Positions 17,169 through 26,025 of a stretch of 47,640 nt of DNA are shown piece by piece (position 1 is the stretch's first letter; every line of letters starts with the position of its first letter). Below the pieces are notes generated by a model that made no database searches, had not been told where the DNA came from, and saw only the letters and a list, made by a program, of their open reading frames with translations. This stretch comes from an uncultured Acidimicrobiales bacterium. Its GTDB lineage: Bacteria; Actinomycetota; Acidimicrobiia; Acidimicrobiales; SZUA-35. The stretch is from assembly GCA_938009905.1 (NCBI GenBank), contig CALLGK010000033.1:1-47640 (forward strand), read 5' to 3'. The translations under genes and the position numbers were made by a program.

Positions 17169-17753
17169 TCAGGTCGTGGAATCCGTCACGTGTGAGCGAT
17201 CTGGCCAGGCGAAGAAAACCGCCAATGCTGCGCCGACCGCACCACCCGTGCTCGAGAGCAACAAGTCGCCAACGGTGTCTTCGTAGGTCAGGTCAAGCCC
17301 GGCGGTGCCCAATTCCTGCACCAAGAACTCGGCGGCTTCCCACCAAACGATGGCCAGAGCACCAAACCCCCAGCCCAGTGACCAGGCGTTGAGTTTGCCG
17401 ATGCCGGTGCGGCCGAGGGCCAACGTGACACCACCCATGAGCAGCACCCAATTGAAGAAGTGCAGCACGTCGTCTGTGGAGTTGTAGTTGTTGTAGAAGT
17501 TGAAGACGTTGCCGAGCGTGTCGAGCAGAAACGGCGCAACAACCAGCGCGTCGACCAAGTAGGGATACGGCTGGTGTGAGCCTCGAAGCTTCCATACGAG
17601 GGGAACAACGGCCACGGGCAAGAGGTAGAACGGCGCTCGAAACGCCATGCCCTTTCCGGCGAACTGCTCCCAGTCTGGGAACGCAACGGAAACGCCAAGC
17701 GCCACCACGAGTGCGATGCGGACAAACCAGAGAATGGCGCGGTGCGCAGTCAT
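17169..17753 (-). CDS. Integral membrane protein (DUF2238/YjdF-like)
   Basis: The 194-residue protein has about six hydrophobic helices. Polar motifs DDVLHFFNWVLLMGG, WWEAAEFL and YEDTVGDLLLSSTGG resemble the YjdF/DUF2238 family of unknown function. The ATG at 17753 is preceded at six bases by TAGCGT and lacks a Shine-Dalgarno, so the mRNA is probably leaderless. It lies upstream of DUF885 by 60 bases on the same strand and may be cotranscribed. The conserved acidic residues in the membrane region may bind a metal or protons, which is inference. Confidence 0.7.
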   Translation of the reverse strand: MTAHRAILWFVRIALVVALGVSVAFPDWEQFAGKGMAFRAPFYLLPVAVVPLVWKLRGSHQPYPYLVDALVVAPFLLDTLGNVFNFYNNYNSTDDVLHFFNWVLLMGGVTLALGRTGIGKLNAWSLGWGFGALAIVWWEAAEFLVQELGTAGLDLTYEDTVGDLLLSSTGGAVGAALAVFFAWPDRSHVTDSTT

Positions 17754-17759
17754 GGCTGA

Positions 17760-17765
17760 ACGCTA
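17760..17765 (-). promoter_or_regulatory. -10 box TAGCGT, leaderless start of gene at 17753
   Basis: TAGCGT is separated from the ATG by TCAGCC (six bases). There is no Shine-Dalgarno. This is the same arrangement as at 23989, 36585, 36651, 43547 and 47208. Confidence 0.5.
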
Positions 17766-17832
17766 TTGCCGATGGTCGATTGGGCTGGGGACCCCGCAAC
17801 TGGCGGAGGCGGGCTACTACGCTCGCGGCATC

Positions 17833-18765
17833 GTGAGACGACTGGTCCCCCTCCTCCTCGTCGTGATTCTCAGCGGTGCGTGCACGTCTGATGACTCGGG
17901 CGCGGCGCCCTGGGAACCAACAACCACTGCACCGGTTGAGCCCTGCACGGTCGCCAATGGCTGCTTGCCAGCTGCATGCGGCGACATCTCGATCGATGCC
18001 GAACCGTGGACACTCTATTCACTGTCTGGCGCTGCGGGAACTCACCGCATGTCGACTCGCATCGTCGTGTCTGCGGGCGACGGCTGCGAAGACACTGCCG
18101 AGAGTCGCATCGCTCTTCAGGGTGTCATCGACGGGGAAGAAGCCGACCTCTTTGGCGAGCGTGAAGGTGCCATCGGCTACGAGCTGATTGGCGATATTGA
18201 GCGAGAAGTCACGATGGTGGTGCACTGCGACGGCTCATTGCCAGACGTGGCCGTGATGGCCACGCCCGCCATTGGTGACGAGGAGGCCGAGCCGGTTATC
18301 GAGTCGGTTGCGGTGTCCGCAGAGGACTGCGCGAAGACCGACCCGACGACAGGCTTCGAAGGATGTGAGATCGACGTTTCTGGCGAGGTGCGCCAGGTGT
18401 TGCGCGACGTCGAAGAGGTGGGGGCCACGGCCATTACGGTCTCGCTGGTCGGCGACGGCTGCCCGAACCCGTCAGGTCTGCTCGACCCCGTGTACTTGGG
18501 TGAGATCTACGCTGACAATCGGTTCTCGGACAAGCCGTGGAAGTACCAGTCGTCCGACGGAACACCGGGCGTGCTCATGACACCTTCGGAGCCCGGTGTG
18601 GCCGAGTACGTCTGGCGCTGCGGCCGCACAGGACGAGTTTTTCCCGCCGTCGACTTTGAAGTCGTCGCACTCTTTCAGGGGCAGGAGTTCGCACGAGAAA
18701 CGATCACGGTCGATTCGGTGCCCTGCAACTTGATCATGGAAGATGTCGGTGATGGCGAAGAGTGA
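17833..18765 (+). CDS. Predicted lipoprotein, function unknown
   Basis: The 310-residue protein begins with a lipoprotein signal: VRRLVPLLLVVILSGAC, with Cys in an LSGAC lipobox. A short Thr/Pro linker is followed by a Cys-rich, acidic region with at least ten Cys residues (for example CTVANGCLPAACGD, GDGCEDT, EDCAKTD, GFEGCEIDV), which suggests disulfide-bonded extracellular domains. I recognise no catalytic motif. GTG 17833 puts the signal at the N-terminus; the upstream frame has no coding character. The end overlaps the DUF2510 gene, so the two are probably cotranscribed. Confidence 0.72.
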   Translation: MRRLVPLLLVVILSGACTSDDSGAAPWEPTTTAPVEPCTVANGCLPAACGDISIDAEPWTLYSLSGAAGTHRMSTRIVVSAGDGCEDTAESRIALQGVIDGEEADLFGEREGAIGYELIGDIEREVTMVVHCDGSLPDVAVMATPAIGDEEAEPVIESVAVSAEDCAKTDPTTGFEGCEIDVSGEVRQVLRDVEEVGATAITVSLVGDGCPNPSGLLDPVYLGEIYADNRFSDKPWKYQSSDGTPGVLMTPSEPGVAEYVWRCGRTGRVFPAVDFEVVALFQGQEFARETITVDSVPCNLIMEDVGDGEE

Positions 18766-19021
18766 CGGCGAGCGGACGCCGGGCTGGTATCTCGTTGATG
18801 AAAACGATCCCACCGGTCCATTGCGGTACTGGGACGGCGACGATTGGCGCGAACGTCCCGCGCATGTGCCACCGTCACGCGACGTCATAGAAACCGGACG
18901 GCGCAAGCGGCTCGAGGAGATGGTCCGCAGCACGGGAGCCCGTGACGGCGAAGGCATCCCCTTCCATGAGCTCTACCTGCGTCGCAGGAGCAAGAAGAAG
19001 GGCAACTTCTTCGACGGCTAG
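18752..19021 (+). CDS. DUF2510 domain-containing small protein
   Basis: The 89-residue protein starts with the actinobacterial DUF2510 motif (PGWYLVDENDPTGPLRYWDG, then DDWRE), a short domain usually found at the N-terminus of membrane or secreted proteins. Here it is followed by a basic, charged tail ending in RRRSKKKGNFFDG and no membrane segment. ATG 18752 has GGAAG nine bases upstream; ATG 18743 is an alternative that adds three residues. The gene overlaps the end of the lipoprotein gene by 14 bases, which suggests translational coupling. Confidence 0.75.
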   Translation: MAKSDGERTPGWYLVDENDPTGPLRYWDGDDWRERPAHVPPSRDVIETGRRKRLEEMVRSTGARDGEGIPFHELYLRRRSKKKGNFFDG

Positions 19022-19065
19022 AAGCTACGCCGATAGAAGCCCCTGTCGGCTCGGATCCGTCGGCC

Positions 19066-21492
19066 TTAGATGCTCTCGGCCGCGTCTGCTGCGGCCTCAC
19101 CCGCTGCCTCGTTGCGGGCCTCTGCATCCTTCGCTGCCTTGGCGACAAGCTCATCGAAGACAGCCGGTGGCTCGCGCCACGGATCGGCAAGCGTTCCCGC
19201 CTCTGCCGCTGCGATGGTTTCCCACACGCGCTTTGGTGAGCACGGCATGTCGACATGCCGAACGCCGAGGTGCTTGAGCGCATCAACCACTGCGTTCTGG
19301 GTTGCCGGGGTCGAGCCGATGGTGCTGGCCTCGCCGATGCCCTTCGCCCCAAGCGGGTTGAGCGGAGTTGGGGTTTCGGTGTGGTGGACCTCGAAGCTGG
19401 AAAACTCGGCGGCCGAGGGGAAGGCGTAGTCCATGAAGTTTGATGTGACCGGGTTGCCAGCCTCGTCGTAGACGAATTCTTCGAACAGCGCCTGTGAGAC
19501 ACCCTGGCCAACGCCACCCTGTTGCTGACCCTCGAAGATCAGTGGGTTGACGACGGTTCCGGCGTCGTCGACGGCGATGTGGCGGACCATGTCGACCCGG
19601 CCGGTGTCCAGATCGATTTCGACGACGGAGATGTGCGTGCCGAATGGGAAGGTGCCGTCGTCTTGCTTGAAGTCGAGTTGGGCGGCGAGTCCAACCGTCT
19701 CGTCCGTGTGGTCGATCACGTCGTCCGGTAGATCACCAGCTGCCTTGGCGGCTAACTCTCCCCAGCCGAGGGCTCGGGCGGGAACACCAGCAACACCTAC
19801 GGTTCCGTTCTCTGGGTCGACCACGATGTCGTCGACCGCCGCCTCGAGAACGTGGGCGGCAAGGTTGCGGGCCTTTGCGACAACGGAGTCGGTCGCCTCC
19901 TTGACCGCCGAGCCTGCGAGCTGCAACGAACGTGACCCGCCCGTGCCGCCACCGGTGCGAACGAGGTCGGTGTCTGACTGCACCAGCGTGATGTTCTCGA
20001 CTGGGATGCCGGTCTGTTCCGACACGATCATGGCGTAGGAGGTCTGGTGGCCCTGGCCATGCGCCGAGGTACCAGCCTTGATGGTTGCGGTGCCGTCTTC
20101 GTGAATGTCGAGGGCCGCATATTCAGAGCCGCCCCCGCCTGAGGTGACCTCAACAAAGGAAGCAATACCGATGCCGAGCACCTTGCGATCGCCGTTGGCG
20201 AGACGGGCTGCCTGCTCAGCCCGGAGGTCGACGTAGCCGGCGAGTTCGACCGCACGGTCGAGTGTGGTTTCGTAGTCGCCGCTGTCGTAGGTGATGCCAG
20301 TGAGCGTCTTGAACGGGAACTGATCGGGCTGGATGAAGTTCTTGCGTCGGATCTCAAGCGGATCGATATCGAGCTCGATCGCCGCTTGGTCGACAAGGCG
20401 CTCGATCAACGCCGTTGCCTCTGGCCGACCAGCGCCCCGGTATGCGCCGGTTGGCGTGGTGTTCGTAACGCCAACAGCGACGTCGAATCGGATGCCGGGG
20501 AAGGTGTAGGTGGCGTTCGACATGCGCTTGGTGCCCGCCGGAAGCATCGCTCCAACGTTGGGGTACGCACCCGCATCGCCGACAAGACGAACCCTGAGAC
20601 CAACAAAGGTGCCGTCGCTCTTGCAACCGAGTTCGCAGTACTGCACCTGAGCTCGGGAGTGAACCATGGCGACCATGTTCTCGCTGCGGGTCTCGGTCCA
20701 CGTGACGGTTTGACCGAGGATTCGAGCCGCCGCTGCGATCGCGGTGTACTCGTGAATGAGTGCGGCCTTCGCCCCAAAGCCTCCACCGACGTGAGGCGAG
20801 ATCACTCGAATCTGGTCGGGCTCGAGATTGAGCGGGCCGGCGAGCTGGTTCTTGACGAGGTGCGGCATCTGGTTTGCGACATAGAACGTGAGGCGACCGT
20901 CGTCGTTGAACATGGCGGCACACGAGTTGGGCTCCATCGGTGCGCCAGCCACTCGCTGGTTCACGTAGCGGCCACGCACCACGACGTCTGCATCGGCGAG
21001 CACGTCAACTTCTGGGTCGGTGACCGAGAGCGCAATGTTGTCGCCCTTCGCTTCAAAGATCGTTGGTGCGTCCGCAGCGAATGAGAGTTCTGGGTCGACG
21101 ACGACCGGGAGCGGTTCGTAGTCGACTACCACCAGCTCGGCGGCATCGATGGCTTGCTGAAAGGTCTTGGCGACGACGAGTGCGATGGGTTCGCCCACGT
21201 AGCGAACTTTGCCGTCGGCCAAGGGTGGGTGTGCAAACTCGTTTGCCACCTTGACGAACCCATGGTGCGGTTCGACGCCGAGGGAGTCGTTGGTCAGTAC
21301 CGAGATGACGCCCGCGCTCGACTCGGCGTCTGCCGTGTCGATGGAACGGAGGTTTGCATGGGCCTCGATCGAGCGGACAAAGACGGCGTGAACGGCGCCG
21401 ATGTCGAGGTCGTAGACGTAGGTGCCGCCGCGTGTGAGGAGCTCGGGATCTTCGGTGCGGGCGACTCGATTTCCAAGAATTGATCCTGCCAT
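19066..21492 (-). CDS. Xanthine dehydrogenase family molybdopterin-binding subunit (form II CoxL-like)
   Basis: The 808-residue protein is the large molybdenum-cytosine-dinucleotide subunit of the xanthine oxidase family. It shows GNRVARTEDPELLTRGGTYV at the start, PHVGGGFGAKAA, the active-site loop AYRGAGRPEA of form II CoxL relatives (form I CO dehydrogenases have AYRCSFR), and GAKGIGEAS with the catalytic Glu. A tail rich in Ala and Glu ends the protein. The substrate is probably an aldehyde or N-heterocycle, not certainly CO. The FAD (CoxM) and iron-sulfur (CoxS) partner genes are absent from the neighbourhood. ATG 21492 has TACAGT seven bases upstream, a leaderless pattern. Confidence 0.88.
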   Translation of the reverse strand: MAGSILGNRVARTEDPELLTRGGTYVYDLDIGAVHAVFVRSIEAHANLRSIDTADAESSAGVISVLTNDSLGVEPHHGFVKVANEFAHPPLADGKVRYVGEPIALVVAKTFQQAIDAAELVVVDYEPLPVVVDPELSFAADAPTIFEAKGDNIALSVTDPEVDVLADADVVVRGRYVNQRVAGAPMEPNSCAAMFNDDGRLTFYVANQMPHLVKNQLAGPLNLEPDQIRVISPHVGGGFGAKAALIHEYTAIAAAARILGQTVTWTETRSENMVAMVHSRAQVQYCELGCKSDGTFVGLRVRLVGDAGAYPNVGAMLPAGTKRMSNATYTFPGIRFDVAVGVTNTTPTGAYRGAGRPEATALIERLVDQAAIELDIDPLEIRRKNFIQPDQFPFKTLTGITYDSGDYETTLDRAVELAGYVDLRAEQAARLANGDRKVLGIGIASFVEVTSGGGGSEYAALDIHEDGTATIKAGTSAHGQGHQTSYAMIVSEQTGIPVENITLVQSDTDLVRTGGGTGGSRSLQLAGSAVKEATDSVVAKARNLAAHVLEAAVDDIVVDPENGTVGVAGVPARALGWGELAAKAAGDLPDDVIDHTDETVGLAAQLDFKQDDGTFPFGTHISVVEIDLDTGRVDMVRHIAVDDAGTVVNPLIFEGQQQGGVGQGVSQALFEEFVYDEAGNPVTSNFMDYAFPSAAEFSSFEVHHTETPTPLNPLGAKGIGEASTIGSTPATQNAVVDALKHLGVRHVDMPCSPKRVWETIAAAEAGTLADPWREPPAVFDELVAKAAKDAEARNEAAGEAAADAAESI

Positions 21493-21499
21493 GCCACCG

Positions 21500-21505
21500 A
21501 CTGTA
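21500..21505 (-). promoter_or_regulatory. -10 box TACAGT, leaderless start of CoxL-like gene
   Basis: On the minus strand TACAGT precedes the ATG by seven bases (CGGTGGC). No Shine-Dalgarno is present. Confidence 0.45.
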
Positions 21506-21608
21506 CGCGGCTTGCCTCGACCTGCCCCAAACAGGCACGCATGCCTACGGAGAAGTGATCCGAGAGACCCAGCCTGGCCCGAGGTTCTCCCATTCAGCTG
21601 ACGAACCG

Positions 21609-21627
21609 TCACTCGTACCTTGAGTGA
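21609..21627. promoter_or_regulatory. Inverted repeat around a -10 box, upstream of FN3 protein gene
   Basis: TCACTC-GTACCTT-GAGTGA is a perfect 6-base inverted repeat with a 7-base centre. The centre contains TACCTT, a plausible -10 with TTCAGC (21593-21598) as -35 at 17 bases. A repressor bound here would block the promoter of the secreted protein gene at 21670. Confidence 0.4.
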
Positions 21628-21669
21628 TGTGCGGGTCGTCGACTCGCCGGCGGAACTATGGAGCGGTCA

Positions 21670-23868
21670 ATGCTGAAGCGGATTGGTGCGGCACTCGTGA
21701 TGCTGCTGTCGAGTCTGGCGATCTTGCCAATGGGCGCAAGCCCAGTTGGTGCCGAGATCAACGAGTTCGGCGAAAGCACCTGGGGCGTGTACGAGAGCGT
21801 GCTCGATGGCACGTTGTCCGATCGCATCGACTCTGAGGTGATGGCGATCGAGCAGATCGGCAACCTCGTGTATGTCGGTGGCAAGTTCACCGAGGTGCGT
21901 CCATGGCGCGGTGGCACGGCCACCGCTCGTCCCTTCCTCGCAGCATTCGATGCCACGACTGGCGCCTATGTCTCGAGCTTCGATCCGAACCTTGACGGTC
22001 CGGTCTACGCCCTCCAAGCATCACCGGACGGAACCCGCCTCTTCGTTGGTGGCGAGTTCGGTGACGTCGACGGCGTTGCGAACACCAAGGCACTTGTGGC
22101 CCTCGATCCAGCCGATGGCTCGGTCGATCCGACGTGGCGTTCACGGATCAAGCGCAACGGTCGTGCCGTTGTCTACTCACTCGATCACGACGACACCTGG
22201 CTCTACGTTGGCGGTGGCTTCAGCTCCGTCGGAGGCAGCGGCGGCGTCCCCGAGGTCTTCGCCGTTCGTGCGGCCAAGCTGCGTCTCACCGACGCCTTCC
22301 CAGACACCGACTTCACCCCTGTCGTCAGCGGTGGTTCGGTGTGGGGCATCTCCGTGTCTCCCGACCGCAACTCGGTCTTCATCGGCGGCTACTTCACGTC
22401 GGTCAACGTCGAGTCCAACACGCAGGGCTTCGTGAAGATCGACAACAACACCGGCCAGAGCATCAACCCCGGCCGCATCGATCACAACAACCAGGGCCGG
22501 CCGTACTACCAAGACGTCCTCTCGGTGAACGGCCTTGTCTTTGTTGCTGGCATGGAGCACATCACATGGGTGCTCGACGCTGACGATCTTTCTGTGGTTA
22601 CCAAGCACACGACCGGTCGCCCCGAGAACTTTGGTACCGGCGGTGACTATCAGGACCTCGAGCTTGTCGGCGACCGGGTCTACGCCGCCTGTCACTGTCG
22701 TGGCAGCCACTATGCGGACGGCGATCTCTTCAACATCATTCGCGGCATCGATCCCCCCGGATCATTCAGCCGTGAGGATCCCATCAAGTTTGTTGCCGCC
22801 TACTCGGCAACTGATGGTTCGTACGATCCGAACTTCCAGCTCGACATCAGCGGTTCATCCGGTGTGTGGGCCATCCACGGTGCACCAGACGGCTGTCTCT
22901 GGCTTGGCGGTGACCTCACTCGAGCCACCATCGCCAATGGAACAGACCGTGCCCTCGGCGGTTTCTCGAAGCACTGCGACGAGTCCCTGGTGGTCGATAC
23001 CGAACGGCCCTCGACGCCGAACGGTGTAACCACAACAGTCAACGACAGCGACGTTTCGATCTCGTGGAACCCGTCGACAGACAATGTCGGTGTGACGGGC
23101 TATCAGGTCTACCGGGCAACCGACCAAGCTGGTCCGTTCTCGGTGATCGCTACGACGGCCACGACGAGCTTCACCGATAGTGGTCTCGACAACGGCACGT
23201 ACTGGTATTACCTCCGAGCCACTGACGCAGCTGGCAACCTCAGCTGGCGCACCGGCTTGAAGCCTGTGGTCGTCACGGGACCTGGTGGAAATGACACCGA
23301 GCGTCCGAGTCGAGTCACCAACATGGTGCTTTCCGCAGACAGCCTCGATGTCACCCTCACGTGGACGGCAGCCACCGACAACATCGGTGTGACCAACTAC
23401 GACGTGTATCGCTCAACGACGGAGAACGGTGGCTACACCGTGATCGGACAGACGGCGGACACGACCTATCTCGATAGTGGTCTGGCCGAGGGCACCTACT
23501 GGTACTACATCCGGGCATCGGACGCCGCTGGCAATGTCGGCTGGCGTAACGGTCCTCGATCCATCTCCGTCATTGACGGCGGTGTGGTCGACACCGAGCG
23601 GCCAACGCCACCCACCGGACTGATGCTCGCGGGCAAGACCGACACCACCGTTGATCTCACCTGGACGGCATCGACCGACAACGTCGGTGTCACCGAGTAC
23701 CAGATCTTCGACAACGCAACGGGCGAGATCGTGGCCACCACGACCTCGACGAGCGTGACAATCACGGGTCTCGATTCGGGCACGAGCTACGGCTTCTATG
23801 TCCGAGCCGACGACGCAGCGGGCAACCGCAGCTGGCGCTCCAACATCCGGAACGTGACCACAGACTGA
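21670..23868 (+). CDS. Secreted beta-propeller protein with three fibronectin type III domains
   Basis: The 732-residue protein has a signal peptide (MLKRIGAALVMLLSSLAILP... ending near GAEI). A roughly 400-residue N-terminal region carries repeated strands such as LVYVGGKFTEV, RLFVGGEFGDV and SVFIGGYFTSV, typical of a beta-propeller. Three FN3 domains follow, beginning near residues 444, 541 and 640, each opened by DTERP and containing SWNPSTDNVGVTGYQVYR-like strands. It is extracellular and probably involved in adhesion or polysaccharide binding. ATG 21670 has GGAG six bases upstream; ATG 21658 would add four residues. A hairpin terminator follows. Confidence 0.85.
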   Translation: MLKRIGAALVMLLSSLAILPMGASPVGAEINEFGESTWGVYESVLDGTLSDRIDSEVMAIEQIGNLVYVGGKFTEVRPWRGGTATARPFLAAFDATTGAYVSSFDPNLDGPVYALQASPDGTRLFVGGEFGDVDGVANTKALVALDPADGSVDPTWRSRIKRNGRAVVYSLDHDDTWLYVGGGFSSVGGSGGVPEVFAVRAAKLRLTDAFPDTDFTPVVSGGSVWGISVSPDRNSVFIGGYFTSVNVESNTQGFVKIDNNTGQSINPGRIDHNNQGRPYYQDVLSVNGLVFVAGMEHITWVLDADDLSVVTKHTTGRPENFGTGGDYQDLELVGDRVYAACHCRGSHYADGDLFNIIRGIDPPGSFSREDPIKFVAAYSATDGSYDPNFQLDISGSSGVWAIHGAPDGCLWLGGDLTRATIANGTDRALGGFSKHCDESLVVDTERPSTPNGVTTTVNDSDVSISWNPSTDNVGVTGYQVYRATDQAGPFSVIATTATTSFTDSGLDNGTYWYYLRATDAAGNLSWRTGLKPVVVTGPGGNDTERPSRVTNMVLSADSLDVTLTWTAATDNIGVTNYDVYRSTTENGGYTVIGQTADTTYLDSGLAEGTYWYYIRASDAAGNVGWRNGPRSISVIDGGVVDTERPTPPTGLMLAGKTDTTVDLTWTASTDNVGVTEYQIFDNATGEIVATTTSTSVTITGLDSGTSYGFYVRADDAAGNRSWRSNIRNVTTD

Positions 23869-23895
23869 CCCACAACGGGACAGGGCGAAGCAAAG

Positions 23896-23921
23896 CTGCC
23901 AGCTCCTTCGGGGGCTGGCAG
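23896..23921 (+). terminator. Rho-independent terminator with UUCG tetraloop
   Basis: An 11-base stem (CTGCCAGCTCC / GGGGCTGGCAG, one G-U pair) closes on TTCG and is followed by TTGCCGTTTT. It lies 27 bases after the stop of the FN3 protein gene and separates it from ilvD. ACAGGG before and CCCTGT after the stem could add an outer pairing. Confidence 0.8.
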
Positions 23922-23988
23922 TTGCCGTTTTCACCCTGTTGTCGAGCGGCGTGACATATCGGCCTCGCCCTTGACCGGTTGGACGTTC

Positions 23989-23994
23989 TAGCCT
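23989..23994 (+). promoter_or_regulatory. -10 box TAGCCT, leaderless start of ilvD
   Basis: TAGCCT, then TACGCC, then ATG (24001). There is no Shine-Dalgarno. TTGACC lies upstream at 23971-23976, but the spacing (12 bases) is too short for a standard -35. Confidence 0.55.
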
Positions 23995-24000
23995 TACGCC

Positions 24001-25851
24001 ATGCCCGAGTATCGATCTCGAACAACCACCCACGGCCGCAACATGGCTGGAGCCCGAGCCCTGTGGCGGGCGACCGGCATGACCGAAGATGATTTCGACA
24101 AGCCGATCATTGCGGTATCGAACTCGTTCACGCAGTTTGTGCCGGGTCACGTGCATCTCAAGGATCTGGGCCAGCTTGTGGCCCGCGAGATCGAGAAGGC
24201 CGGCGGTGTGGCCAAGGAGTTCAACACGATTGCGGTCGACGACGGCATCGCGATGGGTCACGGCGGCATGCTCTACAGCCTCCCAAGTCGTGACCTCATC
24301 GCCGATTCGGTCGAGTACATGGTGAACGCCCACTGTGCCGATGCTCTGGTGTGCATCTCGAACTGCGACAAGATCACCCCCGGCATGCTCAATGCTGCGA
24401 TGCGTCTGAACATCCCCGTGATCTTCGTGAGCGGCGGTCCGATGGAGGCAGGCAAGACCAAGCTCGCGGGCGAGGAAGTCAAGGTCGACTTGATCTCGGC
24501 GATGATGTCGGCTGGCGATCAGCGAGTGAGCGACGAAGACGTCGATGCGATCGAACGCTCGGCGTGTCCCACGTGCGGTTCGTGCTCCGGCATGTTCACC
24601 GCAAACTCCATGAACTGTCTGGCCGAGGCGCTTGGTCTGGCCCTGCCCGGCAACGGCTCAACACTGGCAACACACGCCGACCGAGAGCGGCTGTTCCTCG
24701 AGGCCGGACGTCGCATCGTCGATCTTGCTCGTCGCTACTACGAGAAGGACGACGACTCTGTCCTACCTCGCAACATCGCGTCCGAGACCGCCTTCCACAA
24801 CGCCATGACGCTCGATATTGCGATGGGCGGCAGCACCAACACGGTGCTGCACATTCTTGCTGCGGCCGAGGAAGCCGGTCACGACTTCAAGATGTCGCAC
24901 ATCGATGCCATCAGCCGCAACGTTCCAAACATCTGCAAGCTCGCCCCATCGACCGACCGCTTTCACATGGAAGATGTGCACCGAGCGGGCGGCATCATGG
25001 GCATTCTCGGCGAGCTTGACCGGGCCGACCTGCTCGATACCTCTGTGCCAACGGTGCATTCCGAAACCCTCGGCGCCGCGCTCGACGAGTGGGACATCAT
25101 GCGAGACACGTGCACCTCAGAGGCCAAGCACTTCTTCAGTGCCGGACCAGCCGGCATCCCAACCCAGGTCGCATTCAGTCAAGACACTCGTTGGCCGTCG
25201 CTCGACACCGACCGTGAAGATGGCTGCATCCACTCCGTCGAGCATGCGTATTCCGAAGAGGGCGGGCTCGCCGTGTTGTTCGGCAACATCGCTGAAGACG
25301 GTTGCATCGTGAAGACCGCTGGTGTCGACGAGTCGATCTACAAGTTCTCCGGCCCGGCCCGAATCTTCGAGAGCCAAGAGGCGGCGATGGAGGGTGTGCT
25401 CGACGAAGCGCAGGTCAACGCGGGAGACGTGGTCATCGTTCGCTACGAGGGTCCAAAGGGTGGACCGGGCATGCAGGAGATGCTGTATCCGACCACCTAT
25501 ATCAAGAGCCGTGGCCTCGGCAAGGAGTGTGCCTTGCTCACCGACGGTCGTTTCTCGGGTGGCACCTCTGGTCTGTCGATCGGGCACGCGTCGCCAGAGG
25601 CAGCCGCTGGGGGAGCGATTGGTCTCATCCAGGACGGCGACATCATCGAGATCGACATTCCCGCTCGCTCGATCAACGTGAAGCTGTCAGACGACGAGCT
25701 CGCAGCTCGCCGTGCCGCGGAAGACGCAAAGGGTGCCGCCGGCTGGAAGCCAGCGAATCGTGAGCGACAGGTATCTGCCGCGCTGCAGGCCTACGCCGCA
25801 CTCACCACCTCGGCCGACCGTGGCGCAGTCCGCGATCTGTCGCAACTCTGA
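24001..25851 (+). CDS. ilvD: Dihydroxy-acid dehydratase
   Basis: The 616-residue enzyme converts 2,3-dihydroxy-3-methylbutanoate or the 3-methylpentanoate analogue to the 2-keto acid, the third step of valine and isoleucine synthesis, also feeding leucine and pantothenate. Iron-sulfur and active-site motifs are clear: [12 protein letters not shown] with Cys122, and [18 protein letters not shown] with Cys195, positions that match the E. coli enzyme of the same length. The C-terminus has [20 protein letters not shown]. No other ilv gene is adjacent, so it stands alone between two secreted-protein genes. The promoter looks leaderless. Confidence 0.97.
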   Translation: MPEYRSRTTTHGRNMAGARALWRATGMTEDDFDKPIIAVSNSFTQFVPGHVHLKDLGQLVAREIEKAGGVAKEFNTIAVDDGIAMGHGGMLYSLPSRDLIADSVEYMVNAHCADALVCISNCDKITPGMLNAAMRLNIPVIFVSGGPMEAGKTKLAGEEVKVDLISAMMSAGDQRVSDEDVDAIERSACPTCGSCSGMFTANSMNCLAEALGLALPGNGSTLATHADRERLFLEAGRRIVDLARRYYEKDDDSVLPRNIASETAFHNAMTLDIAMGGSTNTVLHILAAAEEAGHDFKMSHIDAISRNVPNICKLAPSTDRFHMEDVHRAGGIMGILGELDRADLLDTSVPTVHSETLGAALDEWDIMRDTCTSEAKHFFSAGPAGIPTQVAFSQDTRWPSLDTDREDGCIHSVEHAYSEEGGLAVLFGNIAEDGCIVKTAGVDESIYKFSGPARIFESQEAAMEGVLDEAQVNAGDVVIVRYEGPKGGPGMQEMLYPTTYIKSRGLGKECALLTDGRFSGGTSGLSIGHASPEAAAGGAIGLIQDGDIIEIDIPARSINVKLSDDELAARRAAEDAKGAAGWKPANRERQVSAALQAYAALTTSADRGAVRDLSQL

Positions 25852-26012
25852 TCAGGTACTTCCCCCGCCCTGCCCGGTGCGGCTTCCGCCGCGCCAACTC
25901 CAGGGTCGCAAACACCGCGTTGATGTGACCCGAGCCGGTGACGATCGGGTTGCCGTTGTCTCACGGTAAGTGATCGACGAGCGCCCAACGTGAAATTCGA
26001 CGATCGGTCACC

Positions 26013-26018
26013 TAGGCT
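26013..26018 (+). promoter_or_regulatory. -10 box TAGGCT, leaderless start of DUF4214 gene
   Basis: TAGGCT is followed after seven bases (GCCGTCT) by ATG 26026. No Shine-Dalgarno is seen. The 174-base gap upstream, after ilvD, otherwise holds only a possible gene remnant on the minus strand (25852-25960). Confidence 0.5.
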
Positions 26019-26025
26019 GCCGTCT

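Noticed and set aside
20386-21084. 232-codon plus-strand frame inside the CoxL-like gene
   Set aside because: Antisense shadow of a well-conserved enzyme; no recognisable protein.
23413-24333. 306-codon minus-strand frame spanning the FN3 gene end and ilvD start
   Set aside because: It crosses a strong terminator and two well-supported genes on the other strand.
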